Source: DASXMT01 sp963812965
GTDB taxonomy: Bacteria > Actinomycetota > Acidimicrobiia > Acidimicrobiales > RAAP-2
Assembly (NCBI GenBank): GCA_963812965.1
Contig: CAWEXG010000007.1
Location: 1 to 64,000, forward strand
Length of the DNA: 64,000 nucleotides
Direction of reading: 5' to 3'
Made by a program: the position numbers and the translations under genes. This document shows positions 25,537-34,724 of the stretch, in pieces (positions within the stretch are counted from its first letter, which is position 1; every line of letters starts with the position of its first letter). The notes beneath the pieces are model-generated. The model was not told where the DNA came from. It worked only from the letters and a program-made list of their open reading frames with translations, and made no database searches.

Positions 25537-27207
25537 TCAATCGCTCCTGGGGGTGCCGAGTACCGGGGGAGCGGTGCGAGCATCCTCTCGTTTCTGGGTC
25601 CGGTACCAGCGGTCGAGCGGACGTTCGCCTTCCGGAAGGTGACGGGAGGCTCTCGTTCCGAGAGCGATGGCCACGTAGTAGATGACGACGCTGAATACCA
25701 CGCAGGTCACCACGCAGATCCACTGGCTTTCCGAGTCTTTGTCGCCATGGCCGAACGGGCCCAGATAGCTCATCAGGATCATGCCGACGATATAGGGAAT
25801 GAGCCACGAAGCGGCACGCCACTCCTGTGCGGTGTGGCGAAAGGCAGGGCGTATGACTGCCAGTCCCACGAGAGCCAATGCTCCGATGCCGACCACCGAG
25901 AACAGCTTGGCGATGGTGTCCCATCCGGTCCAGAGCAGGAGGAGATTGGCTACGACGAAGGCAACGGGAGCAACGAGATTCGGGTGTCGAAGGCTGTACG
26001 GTCTCGACAGCTCCGGACCCGTCATCCGGATGACTCCCAACGCCAGGGGGGCCAACGCGTACATGAGCACAACGGCAGCAGTGACGAATTCGAGCAACTG
26101 CTCCCAGTCCGGGAACACCAGGATGATCAAGACGCCCGCCACGTAACAGATCCCGAGGCTCAAGAACGGGACTCCTTTACTGCTCAACCGGCTGAGTCGT
26201 CCGGGAAGGTAGCCCTCCACGGACATCGCGTAGGGGATACGCGATGCGGTGGCGGTATAGGTGAGCGCTGTCCCGGCGGGCGAGATGATGGCGTCGCTGT
26301 AGATCAGGTACGCGATCACGGAGAGGCCGAGTGCCGTAGTCAGACCGGCGTATGGGCCGAAGATCCCAGGAAAGGTGAGGTGGGGCCATCCTCCCGACAG
26401 ATTCTGACCCGGTATCGCACCTACGAACGCGATCTGGAGCAGCAGGTACAGCCCGCCACCGATGATCACCGAACCGATCACTGCCCGTGGGATGCTGCGT
26501 TGCGGTCTCTTGGTCTCGCCGCCAAGCTCCACCGCCTGTTCGAAGCCGATGAGGGCGAAGATGACGCCGCCACTACTCGTGGCCCGTAGAACCCCGAGGA
26601 GCCCATTGGGGAAGAAGCCACCGACGACGAAGTTGTGCACCTGAAACTTCGTCGAGACGAGTGCCAGCGCCACGACGAGTGGAATGAGGATCTTCCAGCA
26701 GACAACGACCGTATTGGTCTCCTTGAACTTACGGAGGCCGAAGGCGTTCAAGGTGGTGAAGCCGAGAAGGATGGCGGCAGCGACCACCTTGCCGAGAAGC
26801 GTCAGTACGACCGATCCGTCATGGAGGGCGGTCAATGCGGGAAGGTAGTTCCCGGCGTAGCGCAGTGCCGCCTCGGTCTCGATCGGAGCGATACACACCG
26901 TTCCGATCCATGTGAACCATCCGGAGAAGAAGCCGGTTACTCCACCGAAGCCGTACAGCGGAAATCGTGCCGTTCCTGCATCGACCGGAAACATGGTCCC
27001 GAGCTCGGCATAGACGAGCGCAATCGTGGTGACCATCGCACCGGCGATGATCCATGCCAACACGGAACTCCCGCCGGCTCCTCTCGCCGCGTCCAGGGCG
27101 GCGAAGAGCCAACCTGACCCGATGATGGCACCAACCGAGAGGAAGAGAAGGGATCGCTCGTCGAGTTCACGCCGGACCACGGCATTGTTCCGTTGGAGCA
27201 GAGACAT
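25537..27207 (-). CDS. APC-family amino acid permease
   Basis: A 556-residue integral membrane protein with about 12-13 helices. The N terminus shows the APC pattern LLFLSVGAIIGSGWLFA (helix 1 break GxG) and ARGAGGSSVLAWIIAGAMVT. Helix 6 has SGGVIFALIGFEQAVELGGE and later TKRPQRSIPRAVIGSVIIGG, as in amino acid/polyamine transporters. The last 40 residues are hydrophilic and cytoplasmic (HLPEGERPLDRWYRTQ). The ATG at 27207 has no clear ribosome binding site. The substrate cannot be set. It follows the soxR gene by 68 bases on the same strand but is separated by no obvious terminator. Confidence 0.9.
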   Translation of the reverse strand: MSLLQRNNAVVRRELDERSLLFLSVGAIIGSGWLFAALDAARGAGGSSVLAWIIAGAMVTTIALVYAELGTMFPVDAGTARFPLYGFGGVTGFFSGWFTWIGTVCIAPIETEAALRYAGNYLPALTALHDGSVVLTLLGKVVAAAILLGFTTLNAFGLRKFKETNTVVVCWKILIPLVVALALVSTKFQVHNFVVGGFFPNGLLGVLRATSSGGVIFALIGFEQAVELGGETKRPQRSIPRAVIGSVIIGGGLYLLLQIAFVGAIPGQNLSGGWPHLTFPGIFGPYAGLTTALGLSVIAYLIYSDAIISPAGTALTYTATASRIPYAMSVEGYLPGRLSRLSSKGVPFLSLGICYVAGVLIILVFPDWEQLLEFVTAAVVLMYALAPLALGVIRMTGPELSRPYSLRHPNLVAPVAFVVANLLLLWTGWDTIAKLFSVVGIGALALVGLAVIRPAFRHTAQEWRAASWLIPYIVGMILMSYLGPFGHGDKDSESQWICVVTCVVFSVVIYYVAIALGTRASRHLPEGERPLDRWYRTQKREDARTAPPVLGTPRSD

Positions 27208-27275
27208 AGGCTGCTGCGGAACCTAGCGTAAAGCGGCTTCCAGAGAGGAAGTCCGTTTGTGAGGAGCGTCCGGGC

Positions 27276-27728
27276 TCAGGCGAGGAGGTTGCGGGCTCCG
27301 GGCCCCTCGTCACCGAGCATGTCACCTGGATTGGTGAGCCTGCACCGGTCAATGGACAGGCACCCGCATCCGATACAGCCGGTGAGCTGGTCACGGAGTT
27401 GTTGCAATTGGGCGATGCGGCTGTCGAGATCGTCACGCCACGATGCCGATAACCGGGCCCAGTCGTCCCGATTGGGGGTGCGCTCCTCGTTGAGCTCAGC
27501 GAGTGCAGCCTTCATGGTGCGCAGCGGGATGCCCACCCGTTGGGACGCACGGATGAATGCCACCCGGCGGAGAGTGTCTCGTCGGTAACGGCGCTGGTTG
27601 CCGGAAGTGCGCCGACTGGTGATGAGACCCTGTCGTTCGTAGAAGTGCAGCGCCGAGACGGCCACACCGCTTCGTGCTGACATCTGGCCAACCGTGAGCT
27701 CATGGACATCGAGAGGAATTTGTGCCAT
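27276..27728 (-). CDS. soxR: SoxR-type redox-sensitive MerR regulator
   Basis: A 150-residue MerR-family protein: LTVGQMSARSGVAVSALHFY (helix-turn-helix), RRTSGNQRRYRRDTLRRVAF (wing), dimer helix, then CIGCGCLSIDRC near residues 116-128, the CxxCxCx5C ligand set for the 2Fe-2S cluster of SoxR. Oxidation of the cluster by redox-cycling compounds switches target promoters on. An inverted repeat typical of a MerR promoter lies 13 bases upstream. It is divergent from a questin-oxidase-like gene, a possible target. Confidence 0.93.
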   Translation of the reverse strand: MAQIPLDVHELTVGQMSARSGVAVSALHFYERQGLITSRRTSGNQRRYRRDTLRRVAFIRASQRVGIPLRTMKAALAELNEERTPNRDDWARLSASWRDDLDSRIAQLQQLRDQLTGCIGCGCLSIDRCRLTNPGDMLGDEGPGARNLLA

Positions 27729-27740
27729 AGCCTTGACCTA

Positions 27741-27756
27741 AACCTTAGTAGAGGTT
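27741..27756. promoter_or_regulatory. SoxR-type operator
   Basis: AACCT-TAGTAG-AGGTT, perfect 5-bp arms, lies in the divergent region just upstream of soxR. Such dyads lie in the long spacer of MerR-type promoters. Autoregulation is likely; control of the gene at 27869 is possible. Confidence 0.5.
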
Positions 27757-27868
27757 CTACGGTAACGGATACGAGGAAGGGAGCGAGGAAGAGTGCACAG
27801 AACACGGGCTGGTTTCTCGGTTGTCCGGTGGGCACGTCTACTCACTGACCGTTGAGCGGGAGGACGAT

Positions 27869-28747
27869 ATGAGCGAAGCAACGTCGGTCTTGGACGAGGC
27901 GTTTGAACGGATGGCGGCATCTGGCTTCGAACTGCCGAACGGGTTTGTCAATCACGGGCCCATGGCGTGCGAAGCCTTGGCAGCTCTTCGTTGTGACGAT
28001 GAGATCGACAGCTGGGCACGACGGTTTGCTCGGTCGGGCGGGGCAGCGATCGAGCCGGTCTCGCCGTCCGGTTTCGAGTGGCAAGACGAGCTGGGTGTTT
28101 ACCGGCGGCTCCCGGAGTGGATCGGATATTTTGAGCAGGCGATCGCCGCTGACGGATGGCCTGCCGTCGTTGAGGTGTGGGTACCACGGCTGATGCCCGG
28201 ACTGTCTGTTGCTCTGTTCCACGGCGCCATCAGAGTGGCCCATGCCGTTCGAGCCATCGATGCCGTCGACACTGCACCGCGCCGAGCTGAGTTGGCACGG
28301 GCTCTCGGCTACTGGGCTGCTCGCTTCCGCGTCGGACAGCCACCGATCGAGGACGGTGCTGTTGATGATGTGCGGTTGGCTGTGACCATCACCGCCGCTG
28401 ACGGTGCCCGGGCATACTTGGCTCAGCCCACCATCCTGAACCTGCACGGTGTTACGGGCGCAATGGCGGTTGAGATCTTCGCTGATCACATCCCGGCCCC
28501 GGCTGGCGCTGCCGGGTTGGCTCAAGTGCGCGCCGAACATGCTGCGCTCTACGGCGGTACTGGGACAGCTGACGATGCGGTTGTCACTACTTCGGACAGC
28601 ACTCGAGATGATGAACTGGCGTGGACGGCAGCGAGCAGTGGGGACCCCCATGAGGTCAAGCTGGTCGAAGCGTGCCGACGAGGGTTTGTGACGACGGGCG
28701 ATCCGATCTTCGTCGCGGCGGCGGAGACGGTGACGGGCCTACGGTGA
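27869..28747 (+). CDS. Questin oxidase-like protein (DUF4243)
   Basis: A 292-residue soluble protein matching the questin-oxidase/DUF4243 family: LPNGFVNHGPMACEALAAL at the N terminus (conserved NHG), LMPGLSVALFHGAIRVAHAV (HGxIR with His), ELARALGYWAARFR, and near the end DPIFVAAAETVTGLR. Fungal members cleave a ring in anthraquinone breakdown by a Baeyer-Villiger-type oxidation; the bacterial role is unknown. The ATG at 27869 has GGGAGG upstream. The SoxR neighbour makes a link with redox-active aromatic compounds attractive but unproven. Confidence 0.75.
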   Translation: MSEATSVLDEAFERMAASGFELPNGFVNHGPMACEALAALRCDDEIDSWARRFARSGGAAIEPVSPSGFEWQDELGVYRRLPEWIGYFEQAIAADGWPAVVEVWVPRLMPGLSVALFHGAIRVAHAVRAIDAVDTAPRRAELARALGYWAARFRVGQPPIEDGAVDDVRLAVTITAADGARAYLAQPTILNLHGVTGAMAVEIFADHIPAPAGAAGLAQVRAEHAALYGGTGTADDAVVTTSDSTRDDELAWTAASSGDPHEVKLVEACRRGFVTTGDPIFVAAAETVTGLR

Positions 28748-28766
28748 CGGCTTCGAGTGCAGTGGC

Positions 28767-29960
28767 TTACCGAGGAGCCCGTGGCATCCCGAGACCGATC
28801 ATGGCGATGATGTCCCGCTGAATCTCGTTGGTCCCTCCGCCGAAGGTGAAGATGGTTTGGCCTCGAGCGTTGCGCTCGAGGCGACCTCGCAGGACGGCGC
28901 CAGGTGAGCCTTCTGGGAGATAGCCCGCCTGACCAATGACCTCGAGGAGCAGACGATAGGCCTCGAGGGCGAACTCGGTACCGAACACCTTCGTGGCCGA
29001 AGCATCGGCTGGACTCAAGCCCTTGTTCGATGCCCATGCAACCTTCCAGTTGATGAGCTTCAAGAACTCTGCCTTCGCATGCACCCGGGCGAGGTGTGTA
29101 CGTACCCACTCTTGGTCGATGACTCGTCGCCCATCGGCCAGCATCTCCTCCTGCGCCCATGTCCGCACTTCGCTCAGACTGCGGAGGATGCCCGACACGG
29201 GGCAGATGGCGACACGCTCGTGGTTGAGCTGGTTGGTGATGAGTTTCCAGCCCTGGTTCTCGGCACCGACCAGGTTCTCCACCGGGACCCGTACGTCGTC
29301 GTAGTAGGTCGTGCTGGTGATATCGCCGGCGATCGTGGGGAGTGGCGTCCACCGGAAACCTGCAGCGGTGGTCGGGACGATGAACACCGACAGTCCCTTG
29401 TGCTTGGCGACGTTCGGATCGGTCCTCGCTGCCAACCAGATGTAGTCGGCGTACTGGATAGCGCTGGTGTAGAGCTTCTGGCCCGTGATCACGTACTCGT
29501 CGCCGTCTCGGATGGCTCGGGTCTTCAGCGACGCCAGATCAGTGCCGGCCGTGGGCTCGGTGTAGCCGATGGCGAAGTGCACTTCACCTCGGAGAATGCC
29601 GGGCAGGATGCGGTTCTTCTGTTCCTCGGTGCCCAGTGCCATGAGCGTAGGGCCCACGCTATTGAGTGTGAGCAGCGGCAACGGGACTCCGGCCCAGTGT
29701 GACTCCTCCACAAAGATCATCTGCTCGATGGCGCCCCGACCCTGGCCTCCGTACTCGACTGGCCAACCCAGCCCGAGCCAGCCGTCCTCACCCATCCGCC
29801 GGATGTACCGGGTGTAGGTCGACTCCGTATTCCCGGATCCGTCGTCGCTGTCGTTCCCGCCGTCACCGTTGTTGCCTTCTACCTCGTCCACGAGGCTGGC
29901 GAAGTAGGAACGTAACTCGTTCTTGAGGTCTTCTTGGTCCGGTGTAAATGCCAGGTGCAT
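28767..29960 (-). CDS. Acyl-CoA dehydrogenase family protein
   Basis: A 397-residue flavoenzyme: PVEYGGQGRGAIEQMIFVEE in the N-terminal helical domain, FAIGYTEPTAGTDLASLKT (FAD and substrate contact), YDDVRVPVENLVGAENQGW in the beta domain, and the C-terminal FTFGGGTNEIQRDIIAMIG. It belongs to the FadE-like branch used for bulky or sterol/aromatic acyl-CoAs in Actinobacteria. An Asp/Gly/Asn-rich insert (GNNGDGGNDSDDGSG) sits near residue 30, unusual for the family. The ATG at 29960 has GAGGAG. It is monocistronic here; the substrate is unknown. Confidence 0.9.
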   Translation of the reverse strand: MHLAFTPDQEDLKNELRSYFASLVDEVEGNNGDGGNDSDDGSGNTESTYTRYIRRMGEDGWLGLGWPVEYGGQGRGAIEQMIFVEESHWAGVPLPLLTLNSVGPTLMALGTEEQKNRILPGILRGEVHFAIGYTEPTAGTDLASLKTRAIRDGDEYVITGQKLYTSAIQYADYIWLAARTDPNVAKHKGLSVFIVPTTAAGFRWTPLPTIAGDITSTTYYDDVRVPVENLVGAENQGWKLITNQLNHERVAICPVSGILRSLSEVRTWAQEEMLADGRRVIDQEWVRTHLARVHAKAEFLKLINWKVAWASNKGLSPADASATKVFGTEFALEAYRLLLEVIGQAGYLPEGSPGAVLRGRLERNARGQTIFTFGGGTNEIQRDIIAMIGLGMPRAPR

Positions 29961-30289
29961 CTGGCTCCTCTCGTATCCTCCGCACGATAATCATCGGAGA
30001 CGATCGGCGGCTACTGAGTCGGCTCGGTGTGCCGAGCCCTACCCGTCACGGTTATGCCTGGCCGAACATCTCCTGTCGTTGTAGTGTCGGCACTGACAAC
30101 GACAAACGTTGGTCATGGCGGTTTCGAAATTCGTGGCGGAATTAATTTAGGCGAAGAGCTATTCGACCCGGCCGTTAGTAATCGGGGTGTCGAGTCGGTA
30201 GCTGGCGTAGTAACTCGCACCCCACGATGAGCCCACATGGCGGGCGCATGTAGTTGTGCTGTGGTCACAACGAGGCGAGGAGATGGTTG
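29961..30289. promoter_or_regulatory. Divergent intergenic region with inverted repeat
   Basis: About 330 bases between the acyl-CoA dehydrogenase and the secreted SpaA-like gene. It contains an imperfect dyad at 30074-30104 (TGTCGTTGT ... ACAACGACA with inner AGTG-TCGG-CACT), a candidate operator. No gene was seen. Confidence 0.45.
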
Positions 30290-32248
30290 GTGCGAGTTTC
30301 TGCGGTTCTTTCAGTTGCATGGGCGCGAGCGCCCAAGATCTGGATCTCTCGACGGGGAAGGGGTGGCGGGCACCACCGAGCACGCCGGCTGGCGACCCTG
30401 ATGGCCGCTGTCGTTACGGTGGGCGGTGTCATGTCGATGGTCGTGGGCGTGAGCAACGCCTGGGCCACGAACAGCGTTGGCCCCGGATACGGGGTCGACG
30501 TCGGCGGTCACAACAGCGGTGCCTACTCCATCACGACGACTGACGGCCAGATGCTCGGCTACTGCATCACACCCGGTCTTGCCAGTCCCACCCAGATCCC
30601 GGACGACGTGTACAGCCCGATCGGAGCGGCTCCGAACGGGGGACTTGCGTACCTGAGCTACTTTGCCGCCACCTTCCAGGGTGGGTTCCCTGGGTACGAC
30701 ACCAACGACGTCGACGCGGCAGTGGCGTACATCGCCTACGGAACGGGTCTGGGATCGGCGCCGCTCGCACTGGTGAACATCATCGAGGCGAACATGAGCG
30801 CGTACCCGGGGCCATGGACGGTCACGATCGTCCCGCCGTCCGGCGGCAGCTACACCACCGGCACCAACTACACCGGCGACGTCACCGTCACTGCTGCCAA
30901 CGGCAACGGGGTCCCAGGTCTCGCCATCACCGCGCCGGCAACCGGCGGGACTGGCCAGTGGTCCAACTTCGTGTGGCTGCCGAATGTGGCGACAGACGTA
31001 ACCGACGCCGCCGGTCATCTGCCGTTCCAGTTCAGCCAATCGGCTCCTGGCGGATTCTTGGAAGGGTTCTCGGTCGTTGGTGGAGCACCTGGCTCCACCC
31101 CGGTCGAGTACGGACCACCCGCCGGTTCGGGCGGCCAGAGCATGTTGGCCGCTGTTGCCGGCCCGAGTCCGTCGGCGGTGATCAACGGCACGATGAGCTC
31201 CCCGGTGACGCCCGGTTCCCTCGTCATCACGAAGACGGATTCGGACACGAAGGTCGGTCTGCCCGGCGCGCAGTTCACCGTCTACTACGACGCGGCTGAC
31301 AACGGCGTCTTCTCGACACAGATCGTCGGGCCAAACTCCGACGGCAGCTTCACGACGGGAGCAGACGGCAAAATCATCGACCCGGCCGGCGCGCTGGCAT
31401 CGCTCCTCCCTGGCACTTACCGGGTGACGGAGACCGTCGCGCCACCCGGCCATACGCTGCCGACCCCGGCGTACCAGGACGTGACAATTCCGGTTGGCGG
31501 CGGGGCTGAGACGGTGACGTTCGCCGACCAGACGGTACCGAAGATCGCCACGGTCGCCACGGGCGTGAGCCAGGTCGGCATAGCGATCAGCGACACCGCC
31601 ACCTTGACGGCGGCGTCAGCCCATGCGACCGGGACGATTACGTTCAGGGCCTACGGTCCGTTCGCAACGGCTTCGGCGGCAACGTGCACGTCAGTGAACC
31701 TGGCGTTCACGTCGACACCGGTCACGGTGGACGGCTCGGGGACGTACCAGATGACATCGGGCTATACGCCGACGGCAGTCGGTCTCTACGAGTGGATCGA
31801 GAGCTACTCCGGGGACACCAACAACACGGCTGTCGCAGGATCGTGTGGCGACGCTGGTGAGACGACGGCGGTGGTGAAGGTCACCACGACCGCGACGGTT
31901 CAGGCATCAGGTGACACCCCCATCGCCGACACGGTTGTCGTCCAAGGCCCGCTGCCGGCCGGGTCGGTGATCACCTCCACGCTGTACCACGCATCCGATA
32001 CGACGTGCGTCACACCGCTATGGACGGCTCCCGGCGTTGTGACCGGAACGGCCACCAGCTACCAACTCGACGGGATCACCGAGCCCGCCGGGTCCTACCA
32101 GTGGGTCGAGACGGTGAAGCTGCCCAACGGCACGACGGTTGCCACCGGGAGCTGTAACGCTGCGCTGGAATCGAGCACGGTGCTCGCAAGTATCCCTGCT
32201 GCCACGCAGGCAGCGGTCTCGGCTACACCGGCGTCGGTAACGGGCTGA
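30290..32248 (+). CDS. Large secreted protein with SpaA-like (prealbumin-like) domain
   Basis: About 652 residues. After an Arg-rich start comes a hydrophobic signal (LATLMAAVVTVGGVMSMVVG) with cleavage near SNAWA. The N-terminal third (GAYSITTTDGQMLGYCITPG) may be a folded adhesin-like module. A SpaA-like domain follows at about 310-400: GSLVITKTDSDTKVGLPGAQ, with Lys and a later Glu (YRVTETVAPPG) placed for an isopeptide bond. The rest is Thr-rich Ig-like repeats (ATGTITFRAYGP, QWVETVKLPNGTTVAT). No LPxTG motif or C-terminal anchor is seen. The start is GTG 30290 or TTG 30287 behind GAGGAGA. An L,D-transpeptidase gene follows after 3 bases. Confidence 0.75.
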   Translation: MRVSAVLSVAWARAPKIWISRRGRGGGHHRARRLATLMAAVVTVGGVMSMVVGVSNAWATNSVGPGYGVDVGGHNSGAYSITTTDGQMLGYCITPGLASPTQIPDDVYSPIGAAPNGGLAYLSYFAATFQGGFPGYDTNDVDAAVAYIAYGTGLGSAPLALVNIIEANMSAYPGPWTVTIVPPSGGSYTTGTNYTGDVTVTAANGNGVPGLAITAPATGGTGQWSNFVWLPNVATDVTDAAGHLPFQFSQSAPGGFLEGFSVVGGAPGSTPVEYGPPAGSGGQSMLAAVAGPSPSAVINGTMSSPVTPGSLVITKTDSDTKVGLPGAQFTVYYDAADNGVFSTQIVGPNSDGSFTTGADGKIIDPAGALASLLPGTYRVTETVAPPGHTLPTPAYQDVTIPVGGGAETVTFADQTVPKIATVATGVSQVGIAISDTATLTAASAHATGTITFRAYGPFATASAATCTSVNLAFTSTPVTVDGSGTYQMTSGYTPTAVGLYEWIESYSGDTNNTAVAGSCGDAGETTAVVKVTTTATVQASGDTPIADTVVVQGPLPAGSVITSTLYHASDTTCVTPLWTAPGVVTGTATSYQLDGITEPAGSYQWVETVKLPNGTTVATGSCNAALESSTVLASIPAATQAAVSATPASVTG

Positions 32249-32251
32249 CCG

Positions 32252-33070
32252 GTGGAGAGAGGAACGGCGGGCCGGGGTGGCGCCGGGCTTCCGAGCTCAC
32301 CGATGAGCCTCCTGGCGATCGCGGCCGTTGTCGCTGGCGTCGTGCTTGCCGGGTGTGGAGGCACGCAACTGTCTGTGCGAGCTCGCCGTCGGCCACCGGT
32401 GCCGGGACCACCGACAACCGTGGCCTCGTCAGCCTCGAGCTCGTCCACGCCACCGGCAGCGCCAGCCGTCGTCACCACCCTGGCCACAGCCGATGGCACG
32501 ATCCCCGACTACGCCGAACCGGGCGACGACCGGTCGGGTTCGGTGCCTGCCACTTGGCATGGGGAGCCGTCCATCCTTCCGGTGCTGGCGCAGAAGGCCG
32601 GGTGGGTCGACGTACGGTTGGCGCCGAGGCCGAACGGCTCGATGGCATGGGTTAGGCGGTCGGACGTGTCGTTCAGCTACACACCGTGGTCGATCGTCGT
32701 GGACACCGCGACCACCCACCTGTACCTGTACAACGACGGGAAGCTGGTGACCTCCATGCCGGCGGGGGTCGGAACGGTGGCCGACCCGACGCCCACGGGT
32801 GACTTCTTCGTCGCCTATCTGGCTGCCCCGCCATCAGCAGGGTATGGCCCGTTCGTGATCGTCACGTCGGCACACTCCGATGCTATCTCTGACTGGGAGT
32901 CGTCCGGCGACGCGCAGATCGCCATCCACGGACCGTTGGGCAGCGATCGGCAGATCGGCACCACCGGAGCGGCGATCAGCCACGGATGCGTACGCCTGCA
33001 CCTGAGCGACCTGGTACAGCTACGTCCAGTCCCGGCTGGATCCCCGGTCGTCGTGGAGCACCCGGGATGA
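32252..33070 (+). CDS. L,D-transpeptidase (YkuD) lipoprotein
   Basis: A 272-residue protein with a lipoprotein signal (LLAIAAVVAGVVLAGCGG, lipid Cys at about 35), a Ser/Thr/Pro-rich linker, and a C-terminal YkuD domain: SIVVDTATTHLYLYNDGKL, TPTGDFFV and the catalytic SHGCVRLHLSDLVQL with the active Cys. It would cross-link peptidoglycan or attach proteins to it outside the membrane. It lies 3 bases after the SpaA-like gene, so both should be made together; this suggests, but does not show, that it helps attach that protein. Confidence 0.88.
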   Translation: MERGTAGRGGAGLPSSPMSLLAIAAVVAGVVLAGCGGTQLSVRARRRPPVPGPPTTVASSASSSSTPPAAPAVVTTLATADGTIPDYAEPGDDRSGSVPATWHGEPSILPVLAQKAGWVDVRLAPRPNGSMAWVRRSDVSFSYTPWSIVVDTATTHLYLYNDGKLVTSMPAGVGTVADPTPTGDFFVAYLAAPPSAGYGPFVIVTSAHSDAISDWESSGDAQIAIHGPLGSDRQIGTTGAAISHGCVRLHLSDLVQLRPVPAGSPVVVEHPG

Positions 33071-33176
33071 ACACCGTGAGGCAACGTCCGGGGGGGGGGC
33101 GCGATGACACGCGCCGCGCCTTCGGGGCCCAGATGAACGGCTCCCTGCTTCATCCCGCCTCTCTGCTGAGCCTCTT

Positions 33177-33896
33177 ATGACGTTCATCATCTTGAACCGG
33201 ATGCGAGACGACTGGACGGTCGTCGGAACGTCCCAGGCGTCCGTGGAGGCCCTCCGTGCTCTGGCGAACGCCGAGTCATCGGTTGCCGACGTCGGGGCGG
33301 GCAACCTGGCAGAGCTCCTCGCCGCACTTTCCGATCGAAGCAATCGCCTCACGTCGGAAGAAATGGCTGCCGTCATAGCCGCCATGCTCCGATCAGCTTC
33401 CCTCGACCCATTGATCGGTCGCGGCCTGGTACAGGCGCTCATGCCAGCTCTCATCGTCATGATGCGTCGGTTCATGTGGAAAGCGGTTGTGCACGATAGT
33501 GCCGAGGTCCTTGCTACCGACATCGTGACCACAGCATGGGAGATCGTGACCGAGTGGTCCGGCGAGGACCGCCCCTGGGCCCTACGAGATCTACTGTCTG
33601 CCATTCGCCAGCGAGTCAGCCGTCAACTCGAGCGCGAGCGCCGGGTGGACGCGTACCGTTCCACTCAAGATATCGACCAAGTGCCGGCGCCTCCCGATCG
33701 CAACACATTTGACGAGTTGGTCGCCATGATCAGATCGCTGCCCGACGGCTATCTGGACGAGCAAGACACGGCCGTTCTTTACGGCAGCCTGATCGGCTAT
33801 TCGCAGATGGAGCTGGCTCAGTCGACCGGGGAGACCGAGTCGCGAATCGATTACCGGGTGAAGAGGGCTCTACGGCGGCTGGCGGTCTATGCGTGA
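33177..33896 (+). CDS. Sigma-factor-like regulator (sigma-70 region 4 type HTH)
   Basis: A 239-residue soluble protein. The C-terminal part (LPDGYLDEQDTAVLYGSLIG, then QMELAQSTGETESRIDYRVK and RALRRLAVYA) resembles region 4 of ECF sigma factors with a helix-turn-helix. The middle (MMRRFMWKAVVHDSAEVLAT, DIVTTAWEIVTEWSGED) resembles region 2, where helices bind polymerase. It is longer than usual ECF factors (about 180) because of an N-terminal extension of about 80 residues. Its stop overlaps the next start by 8 bases. Regulation of the neighbouring surface genes is likely but inferred. Confidence 0.6.
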   Translation: MTFIILNRMRDDWTVVGTSQASVEALRALANAESSVADVGAGNLAELLAALSDRSNRLTSEEMAAVIAAMLRSASLDPLIGRGLVQALMPALIVMMRRFMWKAVVHDSAEVLATDIVTTAWEIVTEWSGEDRPWALRDLLSAIRQRVSRQLERERRVDAYRSTQDIDQVPAPPDRNTFDELVAMIRSLPDGYLDEQDTAVLYGSLIGYSQMELAQSTGETESRIDYRVKRALRRLAVYA

Positions 33897-34530
33897 CGGG
33901 AGAGATACGAATGACGAGCACTCGAATGAATCACATACGTCGTTGCTACCGCACCGCCGCTCCCCGTCGAGGAATCGTTCGACACAGACCATGGCGATCT
34001 TCGTTGCGCTTCTGGCCATTGTCTACGTCTTCTACACGGCCGCCCCGACATCGGTACGTGCTGTATTGCCCCCCGGTCTGCGAAGCCTGCAGGTTCCGAC
34101 TACAACCACCATTCCCGGGATCGTGACTCAACCAGTGTCAACACCGACAACCACCACGACAGCTCCACCGACACCGTCGATGTCAACGACGCCAACGACA
34201 ACACCGGTTACCACCCCAGCCACGGCTGTACCTCCTGCGACACTTCCTTTTCCTGCGACGACCCCCACCGTGCTTTCGCTCTCGGCGAGCGCGTCTCCGG
34301 TATTCGCAGGATCGTCCATCCAGGTAACGGTGACAGCTGAGCTGAGCAGTGGGAACGCCGGGTTTGGCGGTCAGATGGTGGGTTATTCGGGACCGGGGTG
34401 TTCGTCAGCATCCGCTACAACGACAGCTGACGGCAGCGCCATCGGGGTGATGACGTGTGCCGAGGCTGACACGATCCCGATCACGGTTGTCGCGGCCGGA
34501 AAGATGGTCGTGACCACGGTCCAGGCATAA
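33889..34530 (+). CDS. Membrane-anchored Thr/Pro-rich extracellular protein
   Basis: A 213-residue protein: a 33-residue charged cytoplasmic start, one membrane helix (MAIFVALLAIVYVFYTA), a long Thr/Pro linker (about residues 68-125) and a C-terminal Ig-like beta domain (LSLSASASPVFAGSSIQVTV) with two Cys. It overlaps the sigma-like gene by 8 bases. Its topology (short cytoplasmic tail, one helix, outside sensor) is that of some anti-sigma factors, but no anti-sigma domain is recognised. Confidence 0.6.
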   Translation: MRDGRDTNDEHSNESHTSLLPHRRSPSRNRSTQTMAIFVALLAIVYVFYTAAPTSVRAVLPPGLRSLQVPTTTTIPGIVTQPVSTPTTTTTAPPTPSMSTTPTTTPVTTPATAVPPATLPFPATTPTVLSLSASASPVFAGSSIQVTVTAELSSGNAGFGGQMVGYSGPGCSSASATTTADGSAIGVMTCAEADTIPITVVAAGKMVVTTVQA

Positions 34531-34724
34531 TGCTTCCCAATTGTGCTGGGGGAGTTCGGCCAGTGTTTGGTCGAACACGCGTGGTGCTATCGACTGTCGG
34601 TGCTGTTTTGACGGCGACAGTTCTTTACGTCGCCGTGCCGGTTGTCTTGATCTTGATCACTCGAGTCGCCAGTTCCACACCCGCTGACGGCCCACACGGC
34701 GGTGTCGGCTCGAGGCCTGGTTGA
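34530..34724 (+). CDS. Small single-pass membrane protein
   Basis: A 64-residue protein with one strong helix (LSTVGAVLTATVLYVAVPVV). Its ATG overlaps the previous stop (TAATG), so it is coupled. It overlaps the next frame by 23 bases. Read with a single shift, this and the next gene would make one multi-helix protein of a type seen in Actinobacteria, so it may be the N-terminal part of a frameshifted gene. Confidence 0.45.
   Translation: MLPNCAGGVRPVFGRTRVVLSTVGAVLTATVLYVAVPVVLILITRVASSTPADGPHGGVGSRPG

Noticed and set aside
25450..26589. 379-codon plus-strand frame
   Set aside because: Antisense to the APC permease, hydrophilic and without any domain.
30311..31453. 380-codon minus-strand frame
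   Set aside because: Antisense to the SpaA-like secreted protein; Arg/Gly/Asp-rich shadow.
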